DNA of 33,279 bases from Nitrospirillum iridis (GTDB lineage: Bacteria; Pseudomonadota; Alphaproteobacteria; Azospirillales; Azospirillaceae). The stretch lies in assembly GCF_014205765.1 (NCBI RefSeq), contig NZ_JACIIZ010000031.1, forward strand, positions 1 to 33,279, written 5' to 3'. Under the pieces are notes generated by a model. The model saw only the letters and a program-made list of their open reading frames with translations. It was not told the DNA's origin and searched no databases. The number at the start of each line of letters is the position of its first letter. The stretch's first letter is position 1. A program made the position numbers and the translations under genes. Of this stretch, positions 1-10,247 are shown piece by piece.

Positions 1-26
1 ACCAATGACCACCTCCCGCCCGCCGC

Positions 27-58
27 CGCCCGGGGTGGGGCATGCCCCACCCCGGGCG
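27..58. repeat. Perfect 32-bp palindrome next to the IS110 element
   Basis: Positions 27-42 are the exact reverse complement of 43-58, centred on CATG, so the strand can form a 16-bp, nearly all G/C hairpin. No T-run follows on either side, so it is not a clear Rho-independent terminator. It lies just outside the transposase-downstream end of the insertion sequence. Some IS110-family elements target palindromic or REP-like repeats, so it may be the target or a repeat of the host genome. That is inference; the palindrome itself is seen directly. Confidence 0.75.
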
Positions 59-88
59 ATCACCGATTTTCCACCACGCTCTCGGACG

Positions 89-107
89 CTAACGCGGCGC
101 GCGTTAG
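89..107. repeat. 8-bp hairpin near the transposase-downstream IS end
   Basis: CTAACGCG at 89-96 and CGCGTTAG at 100-107 form a perfect stem with a 3-nt loop, 18 nt beyond the transposase stop codon. It may be a structural feature of the IS end or a weak terminator; no T-run follows. Confidence 0.55.
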
Positions 108-124
108 AGATACCGTGTTGATGG

Positions 125-1075
125 TCAAGCTGATTTGAAGGCTTGGCGTGTTTTGAGTATGCCGTAGGGGATGACGAGCAGCTTCCTGGCGACAGCGACC
201 AGGATAGCCTTTGGAGCTTTGCCCGCCTCGTTGAGCCTGTCTGCAAAGGCCTTGAGGATGGGATTGTGCCGCCTTGCGGAGAGTGCGCACATGTAGAGGA
301 CGGCCCGCACCCTGGCGTTTGCGACCTTGCTGATGTGGGCACGCCTGTGGACGGAACTCCCGGACTGGTGGTCTTGAGGATTGAGGCCGACGAAGGCAGT
401 GATCTGTTTGTTATGGGAGAAAGCGCGGAAGTCGGGGATTTCCGCGAGCAGGATGGCTGCCGATTGAGCGGCGAAGCCTGGGATGGAGACCAGCAGGCGG
501 TGATTTTCGCGGATGGCTTCATCCTGCCGGATGAGGCCGGCGATGGCGGTACTGAGCGCCTTGATTTCGGCATCCAGCCAGGCGATGGAGCGGTCCAGTG
601 ATTCCTTGACCGAGGCGAAGACTGAGCCTTGGGATTTTCGCTGGAGCTCCTGAACGCGCATTTCCTTCAGCGCGGCGCAGCGTCGGACCAGGGCACGGAG
701 TTCGCGAATACGGACCGACGCCGGCTGCCAGAGGGCCGGAGACTGGCTGCGGCAGAAGCGGGCGATGACGCCGGCATCAACCTTGTCGGTCTTGGTCCGG
801 ATCATCTCACATTGGCCGAAGGCCTTGATCCGCAAGGGATTGACAATGCTGACTGCGATATTCCGGCTGTGCAGGAACAGCGCCAGGTCATTCCCCAGGC
901 CGCCCGTCGCTTCCATGCAAGCGTGCAAGCCATCCGCCTGATCGCCCAGCCAGGCGGTCAAGGCTTCGAACCCGCCCTCATCATTGCTGAAAACCTTGTG
1001 CCGCTTGCTCTCCTGCGTCAGCAGCAGCACGTCGAACTTCTGCTTGGCAATGTCGATACCAAGGTAACCGCCCAT
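125..1075 (-). CDS. IS110-family transposase (DEDD recombinase)
   Basis: Transposase of 316 residues, typical for the family, acting on its own element's DNA. The N-terminal RuvC-like DEDD domain shows GIDIAKQKFD (first Asp, residues 6-8), CMEATGG (Glu) and the paired Asp of KTDKVDA. The C-terminal IS116/IS110/IS902 domain has the IPGF region, FVGLNPQ and a serine-rich SGSSVHRR stretch followed by HISKVANARVR, which holds the expected catalytic Ser. The start chosen is the second of two adjacent ATGs (1078 and 1075): a GGAGG lies 5 nt upstream of it, and the protein then begins right before the family's conserved first strand. Upstream residues of the longer frame look unlike protein and overlap the putative bridge-RNA leader. 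The gene appears intact, so the element may be active. Confidence 0.93.
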   Translation of the reverse strand: MGGYLGIDIAKQKFDVLLLTQESKRHKVFSNDEGGFEALTAWLGDQADGLHACMEATGGLGNDLALFLHSRNIAVSIVNPLRIKAFGQCEMIRTKTDKVDAGVIARFCRSQSPALWQPASVRIRELRALVRRCAALKEMRVQELQRKSQGSVFASVKESLDRSIAWLDAEIKALSTAIAGLIRQDEAIRENHRLLVSIPGFAAQSAAILLAEIPDFRAFSHNKQITAFVGLNPQDHQSGSSVHRRAHISKVANARVRAVLYMCALSARRHNPILKAFADRLNEAGKAPKAILVAVARKLLVIPYGILKTRQAFKSA

Positions 1076-1078
1076 CAT

Positions 1079-1298
1079 CCCCTCCGCCGGTCGCAAGGTT
1101 GGGCCGCAGTGCGCGACCATCCTTGTGCATCCAGGCTCACCAACGGATGGGGCCTCCGATACCGTACGGTCTCTACGCGGCCAAAAGCGGCGGGGGCCAG
1201 ATCTCAAACCCGTGCTCAAAGGCAGTGGGGCACTACAGACTCACCCGCCGCCGCTAGCCATACCGTCTCACGGAACAGCCACATCCGACATACAAGGG
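1079..1298 (-). ncRNA. Candidate IS110 bridge-RNA region (leader of the element)
   Basis: About 220 nt without a convincing gene lie upstream of the transposase. In the IS110 group (established for IS621) this interval encodes a structured bridge RNA with two internal loops that pair with target and donor DNA. Here it contains a 10-bp palindrome (1161-1170), a CCATCC/GGATGG stem enclosing a 22-nt loop (1117-1150), and several shorter stems. Exact RNA ends and loops cannot be assigned by eye; the call rests on position and size, with folding as weak support. Confidence 0.45.
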
Positions 1299-1326
1299 GG
1301 CATTTGACCGGTCACGATCAAATGCC
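1299..1326. repeat. 9-bp hairpin near the transposase-upstream IS end
   Basis: GGCATTTGA (1299-1307) pairs perfectly with TCAAATGCC (1318-1326) around a 10-nt loop. It lies at the outer side of the non-coding leader, close to where the left end of the element is expected, and may help transposase recognise the end. Confidence 0.55.
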
Positions 1327-1375
1327 GTTGGTATGAGAGGGGGAGAGCGTGAGGAATCCCCCTACTCGATTGGGG

Positions 1376-4357
<2,982 letters not shown>

Positions 4358-4422
4358 ACGCGTCGTTCCCCCGCGGGCCCCGTCGGTTTCCACCCAAAAA
4401 ACCGGACCGGCCCGCCCGCTGC

Positions 4423-4447
4423 CAAATGGTCGGCGATCAAATGGTCG
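4423..4447. promoter_or_regulatory. Direct repeat upstream of the hybrid kinase gene
   Basis: CAAATGGTCG occurs twice (4423-4432 and 4438-4447), 15 nt start to start, in the interval between hisI and the kinase gene. Such a tandem pair could be a regulator binding site for the kinase promoter. No clear -35/-10 pair was found near it, so this is only suggestive. Confidence 0.25.
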
Positions 4448-4498
4448 CCCGTCAATTGGGACAATACTGGAAAACAGGAGGGATGGGGGGCGCTTTAG

Positions 4499-4942
4499 TT
4501 ACGAGGCCGCATGTTCATGGCCATGCGGCGGATACAAGTCTAGGGGGTCGGTCACCACGTCGGCGATGGTTGCCAGACCCTCGGGCTTCGCCGCCCGGTA
4601 GAAGCAGGACCGGCGGCCGGTGTGGCAGGCCACACCCGCTTGGTCCACCAGCAGCAGCAGGGTGTCGCCATCGCAGTCCACGCGCAGTTCCCGCAGATAC
4701 TGCACCTGACCCGAGGTGTCGCCCTTGCGCCAGAACGCCTGGCGGGAGCGCGACCAGTAGCAGGCCCGGCCGCTGGCCAGGCTCTCCGCCACCGTTTCGC
4801 GGTTCATCCACGCCATCATCAGGACCTCGCCCGTATCGAACTGCTGGGCGATGGCCGGCACCAGGCCGTTGGCGTCGAAGCGGATGGCGGTCAGCGTCGC
4901 CTCGACGGCGGCGGCGGGCAGGGGATAGCTGATGGCGCTCAT
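4499..4942 (-). CDS. hisI: Phosphoribosyl-AMP cyclohydrolase
   Basis: HisI opens the adenine ring of phosphoribosyl-AMP in step three of histidine biosynthesis, in the cytoplasm. The 147-residue protein is the usual length for the stand-alone enzyme (no fused HisE). The metal-binding region is intact: VDCDGDT (Asp89, Asp91, Asp93), ACHTG (Cys106, His107) and SCFY (Cys113); the substrate-binding part shows VLMMAWMN and ACYWSRSR. Its ATG overlaps the metC-like stop as ATGA, so the two are probably translated in coupled fashion from one mRNA. The pairing with a sulfur amino-acid enzyme is not a standard histidine operon; no other his genes are in the window. Confidence 0.96.
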   Translation of the reverse strand: MSAISYPLPAAAVEATLTAIRFDANGLVPAIAQQFDTGEVLMMAWMNRETVAESLASGRACYWSRSRQAFWRKGDTSGQVQYLRELRVDCDGDTLLLLVDQAGVACHTGRRSCFYRAAKPEGLATIADVVTDPLDLYPPHGHEHAAS

Positions 4943-6117
4943 GCGGCCCCCTTCATGCGGGCGAAGCCCTTTTCCAGGTCGCGGATCAGATCGTCGGCAT
5001 CCTCCAGCCCGGCATGCAGGCGGATCAGGGTGCCGGTGCCGGCCCAGGGCGTGGCCGTGCGGATGTTCCGCGGGTCGGTGGGCAGGATCAGGGACTCAAA
5101 GCCGCCCCAGCTGAAACCCATGCCGAATTGCTCCATCCCGTCGACCAGGGCGGCGACGGCGGCGCGCGGCTGCTTGGTCAGCTCCACGGTGAACAGGCCG
5201 CTGGAACCAGTGAAATCACGCTTCCATGTCTCGTGGCCGGGACAGTCGGGGAAGGCCGGGTGTAGCACCCGCCGCACCTCTGCCCGCCCTTTCAGCCAGT
5301 GGCCCAGCGCCAGGGCGGTCTCCTGGTGGCGGGCCATGCGGGCGGCCAGTGTGCGCAGGCCGCGCATGGCGAGGTACAGGTCGTCGCCGCCCACGTTCTG
5401 GCCCAGCTGCAGGGCCGTGGTCTTCACCCGCTGCCAGCCTTCCCGCGTGCCGACGATGACGCCCAAGGTGGCGTCGGCATGGCCCACGAAGTATTTGGTG
5501 GCGGCGTGGATGACGATGTCGGCGCCCAGATCCAGCGGCTTGCTGCAGATGCCGGCCGACCAGGTGCTGTCCACCAGCACGGCCACGCCCTTGTTGTGGG
5601 CGGCCGAGGCGATGGCCGGGATGTCCTGCACCTCGAAGGTCAGGGAGCCAGGCGATTCCAGCAGGATGGCCGTGGTCTCCGGCCGCAGCTTGTGCGCGAT
5701 GTCGGCACCGATCAGCGGATCGACATATTCGATGGTGACGCCCAGCCGTGCCAGCACCTTGTCGCAGAAATCGCGCGAGGGGCCATAGACCGTGTCGGCC
5801 ACCAGCAGGTGGCTGCCGGCTTCGGCATAGGCCAGCAGTGCCGTGGTGACGGCGGCCAGGCCGGAACTGGCCACCACCGCGCGGTGCCCCCCTTCCAGCG
5901 CCGCCACCGCGTCCTCGAACGCCAGGCTGCTGGGCGTGGACCGGCGGCCGTAGCGCGGCGCCCGATGCTCCGGATCATGCCCCTCCAGCTCATCCAGGCA
6001 GGAGAACAGGATGGTGGACGCCCGGTAGGGCGGCACGTTGACCACGCCGTAATTGTCCAGCGGGTTGCGGCCGGCATGGACCAGCAGCGTGGCGGGGTTT
6101 TTCGTGTCTTCAGACAT
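4939..6117 (-). CDS. metC: Cystathionine beta-lyase (PLP-dependent)
   Basis: Cys/Met-metabolism PLP enzyme of 392 residues, expected to cleave cystathionine to homocysteine, pyruvate and ammonia in the cytoplasm. The PLP-binding lysine is Lys208 in HAATKYFVGHAD, a context typical of beta-lyases; VVASSGLAAV is the cofactor phosphate region, VDSTWSAG carries the PLP-ring Asp, and RYGRRSTPS and the C-terminal SWGGFESL / IRLHAGLED segments match the family. ATG 6117 is preferred to GTG 6132: neither has a strong ribosome site, but the shorter form starts like its relatives. Specificity within the family (metC, metB or gamma-lyase) cannot be settled by sequence alone, though the overall pattern favours the beta-lyase. 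Confidence 0.9.
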   Translation of the reverse strand: MSEDTKNPATLLVHAGRNPLDNYGVVNVPPYRASTILFSCLDELEGHDPEHRAPRYGRRSTPSSLAFEDAVAALEGGHRAVVASSGLAAVTTALLAYAEAGSHLLVADTVYGPSRDFCDKVLARLGVTIEYVDPLIGADIAHKLRPETTAILLESPGSLTFEVQDIPAIASAAHNKGVAVLVDSTWSAGICSKPLDLGADIVIHAATKYFVGHADATLGVIVGTREGWQRVKTTALQLGQNVGGDDLYLAMRGLRTLAARMARHQETALALGHWLKGRAEVRRVLHPAFPDCPGHETWKRDFTGSSGLFTVELTKQPRAAVAALVDGMEQFGMGFSWGGFESLILPTDPRNIRTATPWAGTGTLIRLHAGLEDADDLIRDLEKGFARMKGAA

Positions 6118-6140
6118 GGGCGTGCCGGTCACAAACGGAA

Positions 6141-6167
6141 GGGGGCGGGCATCTTGGCACCGCCCCC
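6141..6167 (-). terminator. Hairpin downstream of the M20 peptidase gene
   Basis: GGGGGCGG (6141-6148) pairs with CCGCCCCC (6160-6167) around an 11-nt loop, between the M20 stop and the metC start. Read on the minus strand it is followed by TTCCGTTTG, a poor T-tract. It may partly terminate or attenuate transcription between the two genes. Confidence 0.4.
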
Positions 6168-6217
6168 GGTGTCAGGGAAGCGGCCCTGCCGCCGCCTTCC
6201 GTCATGCCTCCGTTGCG

Positions 6218-7531
6218 TTACAGCCCGTACAGGTAATCCACCGTCAGGTGGGCCAGCGTGCGGGCGCCGACAATCAGGCCGGACTCGTCCACGAAGAATT
6301 TGGGCGAGTGGTTGGATGGGGCCTTGGACAGCTCGACATCTGCGGGTGTGACGCCGACGAACAGGTAGACGCCCGGCACCTGCTGCTCAAAGTAGGAGAA
6401 GTCCTCGGATGGGGTCACCTTGTCGATCAGCTTCACATGGTCCTTGCCGGCCACCCGCTGCAGGGTGGGGACGATCTTGGCCGTCAGTTCCGGATTGTTG
6501 ACGGTGACCGGATAGCCCTTGATGACGTCGACGTCGACCGTGGCGCCGGCGGATTCCGCGATGCCGGTGGCGGTGCGGCGCAGGCGCTTGTCGAGATCGT
6601 TGCGCATGCCTTCGTCGAAGGCGCGGATGGTGCCGTTCAGGGTCACCGTCTCGGGAATGATGTTGTTGCGGTTGCCGCCGTGGATGCTGCCCACGCTCAG
6701 GATGGACGGCTCCTTGATCACCTCCATCTGCCGGCTTTCGATGGTCTGCAGGCCCAGCACGATCTGCGAGGCGGTGACGATGGGGTCGACGCCGGTCCAG
6801 GGCAGGGCGCCGTGGCTCTGCCGGCCGTGCACGGTGATCGTGAACTCGTCCGCCGACGCCATGAACGCGCCGGGGCGATAGCCGACATCGCCGGCATGCA
6901 GGGTGGAAATGACATGCACGCCGAAGACGGTGTCCGGCTTCGGGTTCTCGAACGCCCCTTCCTTCAGCATCTGTTCGGCGCCACCGACCTCGCCCTTGGA
7001 CAGGCCTTCCTCGGCCGGCTGGAAGATGAATTTCACCGTGCCTGGCAGCTGGTCCTTCATGCCGGCCAGCACCTCGGCCACGCCCATCAGCATGGCGACG
7101 TGGGTGTCGTGGCCACAGGCGTGCATCACACCCACCTCGTGGCCTTCGTACTGGGTTTTCACTTTCGAGGCGAAGGGCAGGTCCACCTGTTCGGTCACGG
7201 GCAGGGCGTCCATGTCGGCGCGCAGCGCCACCACCGGCCCCGGCTTGCCGCCCTTCAACACGGCGACCACGCCGGTTTTGGCGACGCCGGTGCGCACCTC
7301 CAGGCCTAAGCTCTTCAGGTGTTTGGCCACCAAGGCCGCGGTGCGGACCTCCTGGTTGCCCAGTTCGGGGTGTTCATGGATGTCACGGCGCCAAGCGATG
7401 ATCTTGGGCTGCTCCACCGCCGCGCGGGTGTCCACCGTGGCCTGGGCCTGTTCGCGATCGCCCGCCTGGGCCGTGCTGGCGACCAGACCGATGCCCAGCG
7501 CCGCGATCCAGCCGATATGTGCCTTACCCAT
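6218..7531 (-). CDS. Secreted M20 family metallo-amidohydrolase
   Basis: Protein of 437 residues with an N-terminal signal peptide (hydrophobic residues 7-20, likely cleavage after AQA at 23), so it should act in the periplasm. It belongs to the M20D/amidohydrolase branch (hippurate, N-acyl-amino acid and IAA-conjugate hydrolases). Metal-site motifs: RADMDALP (Asp106), HACGHDTH (His137, Cys139, His141, the Cys being typical of M20D), FQPAEEG (Glu174/175) and a late SNHSP His. GVHVISTLHAG and the dimerisation domain in the middle also fit. It hydrolyses an amide bond of an acylated amino acid or small peptide; the substrate cannot be told. It is followed on the same strand by the metC-hisI pair about 100 nt on. 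Confidence 0.9.
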   Translation of the reverse strand: MGKAHIGWIAALGIGLVASTAQAGDREQAQATVDTRAAVEQPKIIAWRRDIHEHPELGNQEVRTAALVAKHLKSLGLEVRTGVAKTGVVAVLKGGKPGPVVALRADMDALPVTEQVDLPFASKVKTQYEGHEVGVMHACGHDTHVAMLMGVAEVLAGMKDQLPGTVKFIFQPAEEGLSKGEVGGAEQMLKEGAFENPKPDTVFGVHVISTLHAGDVGYRPGAFMASADEFTITVHGRQSHGALPWTGVDPIVTASQIVLGLQTIESRQMEVIKEPSILSVGSIHGGNRNNIIPETVTLNGTIRAFDEGMRNDLDKRLRRTATGIAESAGATVDVDVIKGYPVTVNNPELTAKIVPTLQRVAGKDHVKLIDKVTPSEDFSYFEQQVPGVYLFVGVTPADVELSKAPSNHSPKFFVDESGLIVGARTLAHLTVDYLYGL

Positions 7532-7926
7532 CTCACCGCCCCTTATTGTTTACGGCCATCGCCTTGTGCCGGCTTGGGTGCCGGCTTGGCCTTTCCTGCC
7601 CGCAGAGCGTACCTGCCCGCCGGGCGCGGGCCAGCCCATGGTGGTGCCATGCGCGCGCATATCAGCCATGCGCCGCCTGGGCGCCCCGTTCCGGCGTTGG
7701 CCCGCCCGGCCCACACTGGCCTCTCTCTTATTTTCCGGTGCCTCTATGGCTAAGGCGTCCTTCCTCCATCGTCGGCGTGATTGACAGGCCGCGACAGTCT
7801 AAAGTAGCGTTATTACAGGAATGGATAACCATAACGAGAAATTAACAAAATCGGCGACGCAGCCGGACCGCGATGGGGCAGGCCCGATCGGGAAGGCGTC
7901 ACCCTTGTTTTTCAAGGAGATGACCC
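7532..7926. other. Divergent intergenic region
   Basis: About 395 nt between the divergently transcribed M20 gene and the first small secreted-protein gene. No convincing coding frame is seen. It contains a perfect 12-bp tandem duplication, GTGCCGGCTTGG (7566-7577 and 7578-7589), and, towards the plus-strand gene, a promoter-like element and a short dyad, ATGGATAACCAT (7821-7832). The last 120 nt are less GC-rich, as expected for a promoter and 5' UTR. Confidence 0.5.
7781..7810 (+). promoter_or_regulatory. Putative sigma-70 promoter of the first small secreted protein
   Basis: A perfect TTGACA (7781-7786) is followed after 18 nt by TAGCGT (7805-7810), a weak -10. This would give a 5' UTR of about 110 nt ahead of the gene at 7927, containing the ATGGATAACCAT dyad. 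The -10 is poor, so the call is tentative. Confidence 0.35.
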
Positions 7927-8238
7927 ATGACAGTAATGTTCAAATCCGTACTCATCCCCGTGGGCGTGGCGCTCGCTCTGATCGGTTTCGCCATCGCGGC
8001 CGGTTCCGCGATGGCGGCCGGTTCCGCCGGGCCTTGCGGGCCGGCGCCCGTGCTATCCCTGAAGCGGCTGGATGCGCCGCCGGCGGTCATCAACGGGGAT
8101 GCCTTCGTGGCGTCCGTCAATGGCTACGCGGCCAAGGCCAAGGCGCGTGGGGCCTGCCTGGCCAAGGTCGCCGCCGCCAGCGATGCCGCCGGCCGCAGCG
8201 TCGGCCCCGCCATCCTCCCGGCGCCCTCCGGCGACTGA
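7927..8238 (+). CDS. Small secreted two-cysteine protein, paralogue A
   Basis: Protein of 103 residues of unrecognised family. AAGGAGATG lies just upstream of the ATG, a strong ribosome site. Residues 1-30 form a Sec signal (hydrophobic VALALIGFAIAAG, Ala-rich cleavage near AMAAG), so the mature protein of about 70 residues is periplasmic or extracellular. It has two cysteines, Cys37 in CGPAPV and Cys77 in ARGACLAK, 40 residues apart, as in the product at 8598, to which it aligns along most of the mature part. The two may form a disulphide. It is followed by an inverted repeat and a strong terminator, so it is transcribed alone. Function unknown. Confidence 0.75.
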   Translation: MTVMFKSVLIPVGVALALIGFAIAAGSAMAAGSAGPCGPAPVLSLKRLDAPPAVINGDAFVASVNGYAAKAKARGACLAKVAAASDAAGRSVGPAILPAPSGD

Positions 8239-8241
8239 AAC

Positions 8242-8261
8242 CGGTCGCTGGCCAGCGACCG
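8242..8261. repeat. 20-bp palindrome after small secreted protein A
   Basis: CGGTCGCTGG (8242-8251) is followed directly by its reverse complement. It starts 4 nt past the stop codon and precedes the real terminator by 30 nt. It may stabilise the mRNA 3' end. Confidence 0.6.
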
Positions 8262-8290
8262 TTCCCAGTGTTCCTGTCCGTTTCCTTGCG

Positions 8291-8317
8291 AAAGCGGCCG
8301 GCCTCCGGCCGCTTTTT
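8291..8317 (+). terminator. Rho-independent terminator
   Basis: An 11-bp stem (8291-8301 with 8305-8315) of mainly G/C closes a 3-nt loop and is followed by a T-run (8313-8317). The stem begins with AAA, giving the mirror signal on the other strand. It ends the transcript of the small secreted protein gene at 7927. Confidence 0.9.
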
Positions 8318-8413
8318 CAATAGCGCATGGCAGGCATGCGATGAATGCGAATGCAGGGCCCGGAAAGATAACTCTCTTTTCCCTCAACGACTTCGGCCGG
8401 AATTGCCAAGAAA

Positions 8414-8427
8414 TGATAGCGCTACCA
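8414..8427. promoter_or_regulatory. LacI-family-type operator
   Basis: TGATAGCGCTACCA is a near-perfect 14-bp palindrome (one mismatched pair) with the central CG step characteristic of LacI/GalR regulator sites, whose consensus in many proteobacteria is close to TGGTAGCGCTACCA. It lies 16 nt upstream of the -35 hexamer of the promoter driving the second small secreted protein. No LacI-type regulator gene is in the window. Confidence 0.5.
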
Positions 8428-8442
8428 GTCTCCGGCCGCTGG

Positions 8443-8471
8443 TTGACACCCCAACTGCCGATGCCTAAGGT
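8443..8471 (+). promoter_or_regulatory. Sigma-70-like promoter of small secreted protein B
   Basis: A perfect TTGACA (8443-8448) is spaced 17 nt from TAAGGT (8466-8471). The position, after the terminator and operator and about 125 nt before the start codon, fits a dedicated promoter for the gene at 8598. Confidence 0.5.
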
Positions 8472-8597
8472 TTGCCGCAGCGCACAATGGAATACGGTGC
8501 GTTTGCGAAATCGCTTTCACCAGCTGATTTCGCCAATCAATCCGCGGGGGAGGGCGCGACCGTCAAGGGCACAACCTTTCGCCATCGGAGAGTCATC

Positions 8598-8978
8598 ATG
8601 GCTTCTATTTCCCGCGTGTTCGCCGCCCTGGTCCTGGGTGGCCTGGTCACCGCCGCCGCCCCCGCCGCCATGGCCCAGTCCCTGGGTGTTGAGCGCGCCT
8701 GCGGCAAGGCCCCCGTCGCCCCGGTGAATCACCTGTCCGCCACCGCCTCGGCCGCGGATGTCAGCGCCGCCACGGCTGAAGTCCGCGCCTATGGCAAGGC
8801 CGCGCAGGCCCGCCTGGCCTGCCTGGACAACCTAAGCGCCCGCAGCGTCATCGCCTGGACGCCCGATGGCCGCGCCGCCATCGCCAGCAGCTACGACCGC
8901 ACCATCCGCGACCTGAAGGTCGTGGCCCGTGATTTCTCCGCCCTGCCGGTGGAGCAGGTCGCTGACACCGCCCACTAA
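8598..8978 (+). CDS. Small secreted two-cysteine protein, paralogue B
   Basis: Protein of 126 residues, family not recognised. ATG 8598 is chosen over the upstream 8472 because GGAG lies 8 nt before it and translation then begins with a clean signal peptide (residues 1-26, cleavage likely after AMA at 26). The mature part has Cys35 in ACGKAPV and Cys75 in ARLACLDN, exactly 40 residues apart, the same spacing as in the protein at 7927; shared positions include CG-AP, a Tyr ten residues before the second Cys, and KA-AR. It is longer at the C terminus, with a predicted helical tail (SSYDRTIRDLKVVARDF). The two genes probably arose by duplication. A periplasmic role is likely; function is unknown. 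Confidence 0.75.
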   Translation: MASISRVFAALVLGGLVTAAAPAAMAQSLGVERACGKAPVAPVNHLSATASAADVSAATAEVRAYGKAAQARLACLDNLSARSVIAWTPDGRAAIASSYDRTIRDLKVVARDFSALPVEQVADTAH

Positions 8979-9051
8979 GCGGGTCCCACCGTCTTCTTGT
9001 GTTCAGTCTCTCCGGCGGCGGGGCGGGGGTGTCGGCTTGGCCGTTCCCGCC

Positions 9052-10233
9052 TCACGCCGACGGCGGGGCGCCTTGGTCGGTCCGTGCGCCTGAGGCCGGG
9101 TGCGCCTCGGTGACGGTCGGCGCGGTCACCTCCCCCTCGGGCTTCTTGTCCGCCATCCGGGCGGGCGGGCGCATCTCATCCGCCCGGGCGTGCAGGTCGG
9201 CCAGATCCTGGGCCAACTGCTCCACCGCGAAGGACAGGGTGTAGATCTGGCCCGTCACGCCGCGCGCCAGCTCGCGCAGCACCCCTTCGGCCCGCAGGGT
9301 CTGCACCATGTCCAGATAGGCCTGTGTCGCCGCCTGCACCGGTTCGATCGCGGGTGGCTGGCCCTGCGTGCGCAGCGCCAGCGCGGCGTGGCGCAAGAAC
9401 CACACGCCCTGCCGGCGCACGCCGGCCTGGGTTTCATACAAGCGCCGGGCCGCGGCGTTGCCCGAGGCGGGCTGGTTGGCGGTGGCGCGGCTGACCATCA
9501 CCAGGTCATGGCGGATACGGGTCAGGGTCCGCACCAGCGGCGCCGGATCGCGCTGGTCGCCCAACCAGGTGCGGCGTTCGCGCTGCGCCTCTTCCGCCGC
9601 GGTGTCCAAGGGGCGCAACGCCGCCCCCAGTTGGGCGTGGCGTTTGGGGATGCCCTGGCGCGCATCGGCTGTCAGTTCCGGATCCAGCAGCACGTCCAGC
9701 ATGTCGGCGCAGAGATCCGTCACCCGGGCGGCGGCGTCCAGCACCGCGCCATGGGCCCGGGAGGGCAGGACGAACAGGGCGACGCCCAAGCCGATGATTG
9801 TGCCGATGATGATTTCCAGCACCCGGTCCAGCGCCAGGGTGAAGGAGGAATGGGCGCCACCGGCGGAGCTCAGCAGGACGATGGCGGCGGTGACCGGCGC
9901 CAGCTTGCAGACGGGATAGCGCGCCGCCACCCAGGCCAAGGGGCCGAGGGCCGCCGCCAGGGTCAGGCAGAGATGGGCCAGCGTGTCGTGCGGCCCGAAG
10001 GTGGCCACCAGGGCGCCCTAGGCCGCCCCCGACAGGGTGCCGGCGAAGCGGTCCACCGCCGCCTTCAGCGATCCGCCGATACTGGCCTGCATGACCATGA
10101 TGGCGGTGATGACAGCCCAGAAGCCTTGCGGCAGGTTGAAAAGCCGCGCCATGGCCAGCGCCGCCGTCCCGGCCACGGTCACCCGGAAGGCGAGCCGCAG
10201 TTCCGGTGCGCGCAGGGCGGGCGGCAGCTTCAT
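9052..10233 (-). pseudogene. FUSC-family (aromatic-acid exporter-like) gene with in-frame amber stop
   Basis: Two adjacent frames on the minus strand are one gene: the first (10233 down to 10018) gives 71 residues ending SGAA, then TAG at 10020-10018, and the same frame continues GALVATFGP for another 322 codons. There is no frameshift. The joined product of about 393 residues has FUSC-like membrane helices (RVTVAGTAALAMARLF, FWAVITAIMVMQ, then LAAALGPLAW, APVTAAIVLLSS, EIIIGTIIGLGVALFVLPS) and a long cytoplasmic helical domain with a charged C-terminal tail. A Leu TTG to TAG change would explain it. Family members export aromatic acids or similar compounds. It is the last gene of the cysK operon, 14 nt after the GNAT stop. 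Translation restart at GTG 10008 would lose the first helices. Readthrough or a sequencing error is possible. Confidence 0.8.
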
Positions 10234-10247
10234 GATGGATCAGGCGC

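Larger units (their letters stand above)
76..1350 (-). mobile_element. IS110-family insertion sequence (approximate limits)
   Basis: A complete IS110-type transposase gene is flanked by a short non-coding segment after its stop and a longer (about 250 nt) non-coding segment before its start, the arrangement of the IS110 group rather than the IS1111 group, which carries its long non-coding part downstream. The limits are a guess: an 8-bp inverted match (76-83 with 1343-1350) and hairpins near each end are the only boundary signals visible. IS110 elements often lack true terminal inverted repeats and make little or no target duplication, so exact ends cannot be read from one copy. It lies immediately beyond the 3' end of the hybrid kinase gene. 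Confidence 0.7.

Noticed and set aside
27-58. Palindrome as a Rho-independent terminator
   Set aside because: The stem is strong but there is no T-run on either strand, so it is listed only as a palindrome.
7821-8468. 215-codon plus-strand frame overlapping the first small secreted protein
   Set aside because: It starts without a ribosome site in the leader, runs through the terminator hairpin, and its Arg-rich translation lacks features. The frame at 7927 has a strong ribosome site and signal peptide.
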